Positions 22,603 through 33,900 of a stretch of 64,000 bases of DNA are shown here, in pieces. The notes under the pieces were generated by a model. That model was not told the DNA's origin. It was given only the letters and a program-made list of their open reading frames with translations, and ran no database searches. How positions within the stretch are numbered: the stretch's first letter is position 1; each line of letters begins with the position of its first letter. Origin of the DNA: Harmonia axyridis (lineage: Eukaryota; Arthropoda; Insecta; Coleoptera; Coccinellidae); the NCBI RefSeq assembly GCF_914767665.1, contig NC_059504.1:20462501-20526500 (forward strand), read 5' to 3'. A program made the translations under genes and the position numbers.

Positions 22603-25600
22603 ATGTCTCAGACCAAGAGCTTGCGTAAACGCAAGGCCTTAATACCTAATGAAATTTCTGTTGCTATAAAAACTCCGAAGTCCAAACAATATTTATTTAC
22701 TGAAGGAACAACTTCCAGTAATACTAAAGAAAGTGAATATGAAGATGAATATGAACAAGTGAAAAAATCTAAAAAGAAAAAACTGAGAAGAACTCAGAAT
22801 TGTTCTCCATTCATCAATAGTAGCAAAAATAAATCTAATTCAAGGGATTCAAATAATGAAAAACGAAAAATGAGTTCGTCTAACAATTCAGACGTTGAGG
22901 TAATTTGTGAATCCAAGGAAAAATTAAAATCTAAAAAGAAAAAGAAATTTAAATTGCCCCTTGTGAATCTTAATGACCTTGAAGTTTTTGATGAGTTATC
23001 CGAAAACTCTAGAAGAGATGAATCCTGCAGAAAAAAAGATTCTCCCATGGATATAATTGGTCGCATATTGCAGGGTAAGTGTCAAAGATGTTGATTTTTA
23101 TGATATTTAACCCTTAACCACAGACGTGAAAATATTGCCACGCAGAAACAGACGTGTGGTCATTTTGATCCCCTCAATAGAAATATCGGATTATCTCAAA
23201 AATCTAAAATTTTTTATCTATCAGTATTCAACATTCCGTCACTATCTAATATTCAATATCCTTTCGTTTCAATAGATTCAAATCAATGCATTTTGTCAAT
23301 AAAATAGGTGATAGGTACACATAGTTAAGGAGAAATATAAAATCTGAAACCTGGACGGGTTGAATTTGACCTTTCGTCTGTGATTACGGGTTAATCTTAT
23401 ACACAAGTACTTGTCAATTTATTGAAATCAAATAATACTCTTAGTTGAAGAAGTGGCCTCTTCTAAAGGAGGAAAATCGAAATCTAAAAAGAAGAAATTT
23501 GAAGTACCTCTTATGAATCTTGAAGATCTTGAAGTTATGGATGGTAAAGCTCAAAGTAAGAAGAATATATCGTTTGATTCACTAAGCTCCGAAATAGAAG
23601 GTGAGCTAAAGAATTTTACACAAAATCATGTTACTAATAAGGAAAAAACTGTCAACATCACCTTAATTTTTGACTAATGAAACACTTAAATCCATTTCTC
23701 AATATCAATTTGTTTTATACGATTGTATATGAATTTTTATAGTAAATGAACCAATTTCGAGGAATTCAACTGATGTAAAAAGAAGATTGAGATCATCTAA
23801 CAATTCAAACATTGAAGTAATTTGTGAGCCTAATGAAAAAGCAAAATCCAAAAAAAAGAAAAAAGTTAAATTGCCTGTTCGGAGTCTTGATCTTGAAGTT
23901 AGGGATAATTTACCTGAAGGCAAAGAAAATGATTCACCAATTGATTCAATTGATTGTTTATCACAGGGTAAGTTTCAATCATCTCGATATTTAATATATC
24001 CAGACTTATACACATGTGTCAATATATTAATGTTAGAAATGTTTTATGATTTTCAGAAATTGACTCATCTAAAAGAGAAAAATCAAAATCGAAAAAGAAG
24101 AAAGCCGATGTTAAAGCCAAACAGAAAACTTCTTTGGAAAAGAATATATTATTTGATTCACAGAGTAACAAACTAGAAGGTAAGTTATACATTTTTATTG
24201 CATGTACTAATATAACAGAATTATTTGGCTATGGAACCAAATTGATATTAACTAAAATTTTGAAGATTTGGATCCTGCATTAAATTGAGATCTGATCCAG
24301 CTCGTCATACTTGGAAGAACTTAATCTGTCGTTTCATTACCAATCAATAGAATTATCAAGATCAAAAATTTGATTTACCATCTGGAATATTTGAATCTTA
24401 CGGGTACTTCACCTCTGAAATTAAAATATTCATTATATGAACCCAAATTTTGATTAGTAACTTGGTATTTAGTATTATGACGTAAAATGAGCATGGTATA
24501 TTTTCAAATTAACCTCTTTTCTTAAATATAAAATGTGGAATCTACAGGATTAATTTTAATTGAAGTGAAATATCTTTTCAAATACGCATATTCATTATTA
24601 TAACATTTTATAACTGTAACCCTTAAAATTAGAATATTAAAGAGGTATCATGCAATGAAATGCATTCTGAAAATGAAAATTATGTAATTGGTGTGGCTTT
24701 GAAGCCATAATAAATATTTCCAATTTGGTATATTTTTTAATTTCAGCAAAAGAAGATATCAATGTAAGAAAAAATAATAAAAAAAGAAAAACATCCCAAC
24801 GAGAAGAAAACTCAAAATGCTCTGATCAAACTGGAGAATCAGATGGAAATGATAAAAATTCAAGTATCTCTAAAAGAAGTAGTAAAAGAAGCACTGTTTT
24901 AAATTCTAGATGTTCTGATAAAGCTGAAGAATCAGAAGAAAGCATCAAGATACTAAGCGTTAAGAGGACCAATAAAACTAAGAACTCTAAATCAAATGAT
25001 ATATCTGAAAAAACCGAAGAAAATATCAATATTTCACGAGTCTCTGAAAGGAGTAGTAAAATTGGGAACTCAAGATTTACTGATCAATTTGAAGAAGCAA
25101 ATGAAGGCTCAAGTGTTGACAAGCCATTGACTAGAAAAAATAGCAGAATTTCAAACTCTAAATGTACTGATCCAACTGGAGTACCTGTTCGGTTTTCTTC
25201 TTCTTTCAAGTCAAACCTTGAGGAAGTAAGGAACTCCACAAATGAAGACCAAACTTCAAACTTATGTTCTGACCATTCCAATAAACCTGAACAAAATGTC
25301 ATAAATAATGAGAATGCAGAAGGTATTATTTCCATTAATGAATGTTGCAATTCAATTAATGTAGTTGATTGTGATAAAAGTGGACAAAATGAAATCAGGT
25401 CACGGAATAATTCGTTCAAGCTATCATTTGAAAATGGAATTGTCATGTCAAATCAAAAAAAACGAAAAAGGTATGAAATCAGTAATTGAAAAGCTTATCA
25501 GAAGAGAATAATTATTTAAATTGTCAACATTAAATTAAACATTATTTTTTGAGAAGCTCATTTATTTTATTATCAATTTTCTTCAGGTGGACAATCGACC

Positions 25601-28600
25601 CACTAAACACTGTAGAAGTAAAGAACGACATAAAAAAAATGTCCTTAAGTGTTAATTTAGGCAATAAGCGTGTTGCCAGAAAACGTTGGTCAACTGAATT
25701 GAAAAAGAAGTTGGCTGAGTCCAATAATTATTCAATAATTGAGATCAATGAATCAGTAACCACCAATGAAATCTCAAAAAATGGCCATAGTAAAAATCTA
25801 TCCAGTTCAAGGTGAGAAAATTTGATTTTTGCTGTATTGAAGTAAAAAATATCAAATTCATATACAGAACTGTAATTTTAAATATTAGCTTCTAGTGATG
25901 AAATCTAATCAGAACTACTAGATTTATCTGGTACTGCTTATCCAGATACATGTTTTGTCGTTAAAGTATCTTTCATTATTTCATCATGAATAGTCTCAGT
26001 ATAAGATTTATAAATGATGCTAGTGCCTAACAGAAATTTTATCAATAATATTCTCTACTAGTTCTTCCAGTACTTCAAGAAAATCCAATGTTTCAAATCG
26101 AGAGGTCGCTGCTTCTATTCTCGATTCACCTCTTCCAAATAATACAAATCTTAGAGATGATACCATAGGTAAAACACAACAAACTAGTAAGGATGAAATC
26201 CTTACTAGTGATTCAAATACAACAAAGCACAAAGACAATTCCCAGGAACTTTCCTTGAGACGTTCTAAAAGGTGAATCATATAGATAAAATCATCTTATT
26301 TGGTTCTTACTAATATTTAACTGATCTTGCAGGTATTCAAAATCTCTAGATGGAATTTCAGTATTAGAAGAAACAATAAAACTTGAGAGCACAGGAGGTG
26401 CAATGCTTGAAAATGATTCGAGAAATTCTGGAAATAGGTAATTAAATAATGTGGCGTGAAGTCATAAGCTGTTGCGCTTGAATTTGAATTCATGTAGTTT
26501 TTCACGGAATTTTACATATAGATTTTTGCTTCAACAAATCTGAAGTTAAAACTTATCGTTCTGTGACATGAAAACACAAAATTTTCATAGGAAATTGATC
26601 AATTTTTAAAATCTCTAATTGGTTAAAAGTCTTAATGCTCTGATCAAGTTTCTTACGGATTAAATCAATCCAATGATTGAGTCAGGGTCATAAAAGTGTC
26701 TTTATAAGACTACAATCTGGCCTGTCCTGGTGTACTATTCCCATGTTTGGAGTGCACCTAACATGTCCTATAAAACTGTTAGATTCTGTACAAAAAAGGA
26801 CAATTCGTCACTCACTTCTCTGGAGCACTGTAGAAAATTTGTTCGATCTGGCTCTATTTTATAGTCGATGGGCAATGCTCTTCTGAAATAACAGGAATCG
26901 GTCCTCTTCTAGCACTCTCTTCAAGATTATCCTTTAGAGTTCAGTCTTCACGCCCCTTCATGGTAATTTTGGGACTCCAAACATATTGCCTAGGGAGGTG
27001 TTCCCCAAGGCAAATAATATCCAAAAATTCAAGAACACCAATTCCTACCTTCTCTGAACATTACATGGTATCATTTTTCATGAGTACCAGAACTTTAAAA
27101 AAAAGAACCCACTTCAAAAACTGTTTTGCCCCTATGAGTTAAATCGTTGACTTATGGTTTGAAGAAAGAGGTTGTACTATTAATTATAAATATTATCATT
27201 TCATTCTAGATATTTGCCTATTTAATTGTCAAAAAAATGAAATTGTAAAATTATTCAGAAAGACAAAAAATGTTTATTACTAATACCAGGTCTGAGATCA
27301 GGCAAAAAATATTCTGACAACAGTTAAAAATTTTTTCCAGAAACCTCAAAACTCCATGTTCCATTTTGAAGAGACGGGGTACTTATGATTTGGATGTTAG
27401 TGTTACAGATGTGTCTGTTTTAAGATCACTCTCAGAAAGCAATTTATCCAATAATGAATCCAAAGATGACAGAAAAAAAGTTAAATTCCAGCATGTCAAT
27501 ATAAGAAAAAAGTGTGACGGGCCATTAACAAAAAAATCTGAATCACAAGGTATAGTTTACATTTGCTTAAAGTATTTCCATATAATCATTATAAAATATC
27601 TTTGCAAAAAGTATATGATGATTATATTTCATTTATCCTGTGAATTGTTCAGTACAATATACGACGAGTTTACAAATAGGCACAAAAGACAAAACCAAAA
27701 AAAATTCACTACTGCACAATATTCCAAAGGCAGGAAAGATACTTAGTCGACGCAGAGCAGACCGACCTTACGCACCAAAATCTGAAGCACTGTTTTCCCT
27801 ATTATCAAACATACTAACATAGCTTGACAACGACCGTCGACTATCGATCTGGAGGATCCAGATTTTTGTCGGGATCATTCACGCATTGAATTACATTAAA
27901 CATGTATTGCCATTCTCTGTTTCACATAATAATTCGACCACATTCCTCATTATTCTGAAAGGGTTCATGTACCAAATATTTTTTATGGAAACATTGTAGT
28001 AACACAGCTACTGTTGCTTCTTCTAACTCCTCATCACAAGAACTACTGAAAATTGTGATTATTGTGTTCTCGTAAGAATTTGAATAACCTACATATAATT
28101 AATATTTGCAATCTGTACTGCAAGGCGAACTGGTGTGCTCACAAAAGTGAATTGATGCGTCGACTCTAGTATGTTTCAGCCTTAGGGCTTCTAACTGTAT
28201 TTTCAAGTCACAAACCCAAAAGTTTCATTTTATGTTATGTGCTTTTTCCTTTCATTAAATTATATGTGACTCAGTGATATTGTTCATTCCAAATTGTAAA
28301 AACTTTCTTCTCTTTATTCAAGTAACAACTTTTTTCAATAATTTCTGGGTGCACATGATCACGTTTTTACAGGTTTCTTATTCTTTGGAAGTTGGTATCA
28401 ATTTCCAATAATTGATAGTTGAATATTTCAGAGTGAATGAAAAAAAAAAATTGTAACTCGTTCAATTGATTTTCGTATAAAATAAATTGTGTCTTTAAAT
28501 GTATTTTCAACACAAATCTGAAATTTATAGGATTTATCAAATTTAATATTTTCAGTTGCAAGTGCGAAGAAACTACCTTCTATATTAACTGCAGCAAACA

Positions 28601-29310
28601 AATCAGTAAGCTTTGATCAGACTATGTTTTCTGCAGTATCATGCCCAACGAGCACACCATTACATTCCTCAAAAATGAATAGTCTTCTGAAAAAAACTCT
28701 TACAAAAGAAAATTTAGGAACCATTTCCAACAAAAAAAGGAGTGTAGAGGAAGAAAAAAATAAGGTTGTAAGACGAATAAGAATGCCGAACTTCACAAAA
28801 ATACATCAGGAGAGGATGAACAGAATGGAAGACATATCACAAATGGCTGAGAGAAAGGCAGAAAGAGCAAAACTGTTATTATCAGGTCTAAAACCAGCGT
28901 CACAATCTACTTCCATTAATAATAAAACACCAAAACAAGTTGATAAAGAACAGCCTAAACAAATTAAGTTCACGAGGAATAATCAGTTAGCAAGTACCTC
29001 AGCAAAAATAGTAACAGCAAATTCAAATATAAAGCACAAAGAAAATGAGTCAAATTTGAAATTGCAGGAAAAATCCAAAAATACGATAAGATTTGGATTG
29101 ATCGGGAAATCTGGAATTCCAAGGAAACCTCCTATTCTAAAAACAAAAACAACACAAATTGATGATATTCTGAAAAAATCCGAACAAATAAAAAGTATTG
29201 CTACAAAATCTAAACCACAACGTGACACTAGGGAAGATAGAAGGACAATTCTGAAAGGTGTTAGAGGAAACAGAAGGTTTGATTTACTGATGAAAATGAG
29301 AAACAAGTGA
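22603..29310 (+). CDS. Lys/Ser-rich nuclear protein with NUSAP-like and PP1-docking motifs, 10 exons
   Basis: Exons: 22603-23074, 23445-23600, 23743-23967, 24057-24179, 24747-25470, 25587-25811, 26062-26271, 26333-26437, 27341-27549, 28556-29310; all phases fit, giving about 1067 aa. Exon 7 could start 9 or 18 bp later at other AGs in the same phase. The N-terminal half is basic and repetitive: KSKKKKKFKLPLVNLNDLEV recurs as KSKKKKFEVPLMNLEDLEV and KSKKKKKVKLPVRSLDLEV. Exon 5 holds diverged repeats of about 35 aa around NSRCSD/NSKCTD. Exon 9 has SILK followed by KKVKF, and exon 10 has KSVSFD, all fitting PP1-docking consensus. The C-terminus has RRIRMPNFTKIHQERMNRME, resembling the conserved block of the mitotic protein NUSAP1, and ends RRTILKGVRGNRRFDLLMKM. 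I infer a nuclear or mitotic chromatin/microtubule protein; the name is not secure. AATAAA at 29431. Confidence 0.75.
23111..23390. mobile_element. piggyBac-type MITE, 280 bp, TTAA-flanked
   Basis: The left end CCCTTAACCACAGACG and the right end CGTCTGTGATTACGGG are inverted versions of each other, flanked by TTAA at 23107-23110 and 23391-23394. This is the piggyBac hallmark. It lies in intron 1 of the NUSAP-like gene. No ORF. Confidence 0.9.
26672..27140 (+). pseudogene. LINE reverse-transcriptase C-terminal remnant
   Basis: Broken frames carry KLLDSVQKRTIR, then LFDLALFYSRW and a tail with IPTFSEHYM. The first is the well-known C-terminal motif (LLDSVQKRAIRL...) of insect Jockey/CR1-like LINEs. 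Frameshifts and stops show it is dead. It lies in intron 8 of the NUSAP-like gene. Confidence 0.65.
27653..27822 (+). CDS. Possible alternative last exon of the NUSAP-like gene
   Basis: An acceptor (ttgttcag) at 27651-27652 matches the phase of the donor at 27549. The frame reads VQYTTSLQIGTKDK through SRRRADRPYAPKSEALFSLL to a TAG at 27820-27822. No convincing donor lies inside, so it would end the protein before the NUSAP-like block. It could equally be chance. Confidence 0.35.
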
Positions 29311-30929
29311 TTTAAGAACTATGTTGTTGTGCTTGCTGCTTTTTAATTAATTTTATTAATATGATCAATGAGCCATTTTTATTCTTCTGATTATGTAGAA
29401 GGGAACTCATGATTCATAATATAATTTTCTAATAAAAACTTTTTGATAAGTACTATATTTTAATCTGCATTCATATTTTATTGAAAGTTTCCCTATTTAT
29501 TCAATTTCTTGAAATTGATGAGGTTTTCAACTGGGTTACTGACTATGATGCTCTGAATTTATATTGAGAAATGGACAAAATCGGTGTAAATTTAATATTC
29601 ACTGAAAAGTAATGGAAAAAGCTCTACTCGAAAAATTTTTTTAGATCAATTGGAAATGAAGGATAAGAATTTTCCTGAGATAAGTATCATCACAGTGTCC
29701 CAACAAACATTCAAGCAAATGTTGAAATATTAAATTAATGTACTTTTTTTCAGTTCAACTTAATACACAATTTAGAAATAACGAATTTTCCATTCCAAAT
29801 GGAATTGCTTGTATTAAAGCACCAAAAATCTTATTTAATTCACTGAAAAGACGAGATTTGTGAAAAGAATCTTAAAAATTGCATCATAACGACTTTCTGA
29901 TCAAAAACTTAGAACTACTTGTGTATACCTTGAAATGTTTCGTCCTACTTAATTTTTTTACCAAAATTACCATCCCAGCAAACTACTTTAGACAGTATAA
30001 AAGAGGATTCTACTTTAACTTCACATTGACGATTAACAGAATGTAAACTATTCATCATATAAAGATAAAAATCATTACGACAGTATTGTTTTTCAATTAG
30101 ATATACGGTTATATTCAATATCAAAGATTAATTTTTTTGTTATAATTGAGAATTAATTTTCAATCATAATTGACACTTTCTAAATATTTTCAATTGAGCA
30201 AGAAAATTTTAGCGTTTTCTTTATCATTTAGTTCATATTTGCAGGGTATCTCAGCAAGAATGAATAAGCAACTTTGAACCAATTTAATCTTACAAATATA
30301 AATAGCAATTCTAATATATACAGCTTTCTTAAACTCACACAAAAGAACTTAACTGATATCTAATGTAATGTTTACTGAAGACAAATTAATACATTCTCTC
30401 AATTGAACACAATTTAATTTGGATATGTTCTAATAAAGAGTAATATAGTCCACTAATGCAGATCTTAATGAAAACTAAACAAACATTTCAGATATATTAT
30501 ACAAGATTCTTCTGATGAAAAAATAAAATTTCAAATTATTGGTTATGGAATAGTCAAATATCTATTTAAAACTATGTTCATATATATAACAAATGTACAA
30601 CCTATCAGAAAAATGGATAATGACATGAAAAATATAATATAAAGGGTAAAATTTAAATACATGTGAATTTATTAGGAATAAATGTATGTGAAAAGAAATG
30701 ATACAAAAATTTATACAAATATCACGACTTCAAATATAAACTAGAATTAAATACAGGGTGGAATGATAAACATCACTGGAATATGTAGTGCTACTTTTTG
30801 CATACCTAAAGTTATGCTAATTTTTGGTTCATTATTTTCAAGCAGGTGATGCACAAATCTTGATGTTAATTACCCCCTGCATTACATATCAGTAGAACAT
30901 CTAATTTTTTGAAAATAATAAATTACAAA
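29311..30929. other. Convergent gap: 3'UTRs of the NUSAP-like gene and KDM5
   Basis: AATAAA at 29431 serves the plus-strand gene. The remainder is AT-rich with no ORF of note and probably contains the 3'UTR of the minus-strand KDM5 gene. Confidence 0.5.
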
Positions 30930-33900
30930 TCAATTAGTATCTTTGGAAGTTGAAGGTTGTGTTGAATCAGGTGATGGGGGACTATTCGACCTACTACTTT
31001 CATTAGTATTCAAGTTTTCAAATACTTGAGAACATAACATACAGATATAGTCTTCATCTTCATTTATATCTCCGGCTGATAGTCCTACACAAGCCATATG
31101 GAACCAAAGTTCACATCCACCATCACACTGTACCCAATCCACGTTGCCAGTGGGTACCTGGCAATTAGAAGCAGCGCATGTAGCATACTGGTCATCTTCA
31201 TCCTCTTCATCAGAATCGGCAGATTTTTTTTGCTTTGATTTTTCACTGCACTTTTTTCGTCCGGGTTTTTCCCTCTTTTCACGGATTTTCTTATCACCAG
31301 GTTTTTTGGCTGGATTGGTCTTTATGCTCTTTAATTTACGGGCAGCTTCACATTCCTCTGATCTTCTCTTTCTACCTCTTTTAGCTGGGAAAGACTGCGA
31401 TTGTTGGTCAAAATCTATCAATATAGGTTCTTTTTCTGGGTTTCTGGTAGATTGAACAAGTTTCCACAACTGAAGAGTCTCATCAAGGTGCACTTCGAGT
31501 AGATCTCCTTCCATCAATAATTCTGAAATTTGTTCATTCAAATCAGCACTTATTTGAACTCTAAACTCCTCTTCATTGATTTTGGGTAGATGTAACGAAT
31601 ATGCATGTTCATCTATATGATCTTCTTGAAGTGAACTTGACGTACACTCCTTAGAATCATCTGATTCACCTGAGGATTCCTGCAACTTGCTAATACTACT
31701 CTGATTTGTAATTTCTCTCACTTTCTGTTGTAAATCTGGTTTTTCAACAGGTTTTTTCAGTTCATTGGATATTGTTTCTTCAGTCCTTTGATTCGCAGCA
31801 GCTTCCATATATCTTTTGTGGAAATCACTTAAAATTTTTTTAGCTTCTTCCAACTCAGAATTTTGTAATATGTTTCTGGCTCGATCTTGCCAATTCATTG
31901 CTCTCTCAGTCAAACACTGCAATGCTTCCCCTTCCGGTAATCGGCAATACAATTTTTGAAGAGACATCAACAAGCCAAGAATAACATCCAGTCGTGGACG
32001 TTTAGTTCTACAGCAATTTGGACATAAAAATTTGCAGTCTTTAAAACCAAAATGCATAGCGGCTATGGTAAAATTACCCTTGAAATTTGTGGTAGCAATT
32101 TTTGGGAGTTGAACACAAACAGAATGAAACCAATCTTTACAAAGTTCACATTGCATCATAAGTCCAAAAGCTCCTCTTTGACATGTGCAAAAGGATGCAC
32201 AATCGTTAGGATCTAAACTTTTTAAGGAATTCTCTTTCCTCAAATTTCTCATCAATTCCATTTCCTTTTCTTCGGCTTGCTTGAAAGCAGATACAATGGA
32301 AACAGGGTCTCCATTTTCAAAAATTGGAACTTGATCATCTTTATCTTTCTTTTTTTGCTTTGGTGGAGTTATGTAATTTCTTGGACTAAGTGCTTCTATG
32401 AGGGTTACTGAGGAATTTTTCCGAAGAAATACTCTGCTAGTCTTTTCTTTCCATATAGATGCTGATTCTAGAAAGCAAGATAAACGGTTCACTTCAACTA
32501 AATACAAAGGCAATGCACGTCCTTTCTTAACCAACTCTTCCATATCATCATAATAGGGATAATATTCTGCTGAATTCATATCTTCTTGTAATCGAAGCCA
32601 ATCACGTGCTTTATTAATTGCATCAAACAGATATTCTTCTGTTGGGAGGTAAGCATTGATAGCTGCTGCTTCTGCTAATAGTTTATCCACTTCTATAAGA
32701 ACATCATTACCTTTATCTTTTAGTACAGCTTGAGCTTTTGTTTCCCACTCCTGACTGGCAATGAGAAGGCCCTGAAGAATTCCTAATTCTTCCTCCATTT
32801 CTGGATGAGGTGGCAAGTCCATTCCTCCTTTAATTAAGCTGTTAATTGAATCTATTGCCAACACTTCAGATCTTTTTTTGTATGACAGTACATCTTTCAA
32901 CCATGCAGTCTGTTTTATTCTAATAGCAATTTGTTTTAAAGCTGGTAGTTCAATACATAACGAGTTTCCTAAACTATAACAATTTTCCAATTCGGTGAGG
33001 ACACAATCTGATAGTTTTGAATTCAGTAATTTTTTACTTTCTTTTTCGAAAGCTTTGGTCTGTTGTAGTAACATTTTAATATTTTTGCTCTCATCTAAAT
33101 GACAAGCTAAGCTGTCTAGTTCCTCACAAAACAATGTAAGTTCTTCAATTGTCAATTTGTATTTATTATCTGTTGAATTTCTAGTCCTGGTTCTTATTTT
33201 ATTCAAATCAAGTTGATGGATAACACTAGCACACTTTTCTGCATCTACTACTGCATTAGTGAGTGTTTGAAGTAAATCAGATTTAGGGAATTTCTTGCCA
33301 TTAGCTTCATTCAACAAAGCTTTCAAATCTGTAAGGGATAAGGTTTTTGGAGTGTTAGGATCCAGAGCATCTTTTACTCGATTTACCCAATGATCAAATG
33401 ATTCAGCTTTCAACTTGAGTCCTTTCAACATTACGGGCAATTCATCTAAAGTATAACGATACCTCAGGGTATGTGCTCCTGGATTACATTTGCATAAATC
33501 TTCAAAATGTCTCAAACAAACTAAGACATTAGTACAAGTACATGTTAATGCTGATAAGAAACATGTTGTTTTGCATATTTCACATTGTCTTTCATCATCT
33601 GGTAGTAATTCAAAAGCTTCCCTCTCCGCACTTGTAACACCCCATTCCAATAAATTTTTACGAAGTTTCTTTTCAGTATCAACCATATGCAACATATCTT
33701 GGTAAGTGGCTGCAGCTATTGTTATATCTAGTTTATCTGGTACAAGGGCCATCTTACAGACAAGCTCGTCATGTGAGAACACACAGAATCTTCTCAAGTG
33801 TGAATAGTGAAGAACACATTCTCTGCCCATTCTCAGCCAGTCTGCAGGAGCAAAATTAACTGCTTCTGCGAAATTATATCCTTGATTGAAACCTGCGTGG

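Noticed and set aside
22794..25446. Leu/Phe/Ser-rich ORFs on the minus strand
   Set aside because: Antisense shadows of lysine- and serine-rich exons of the plus-strand gene.
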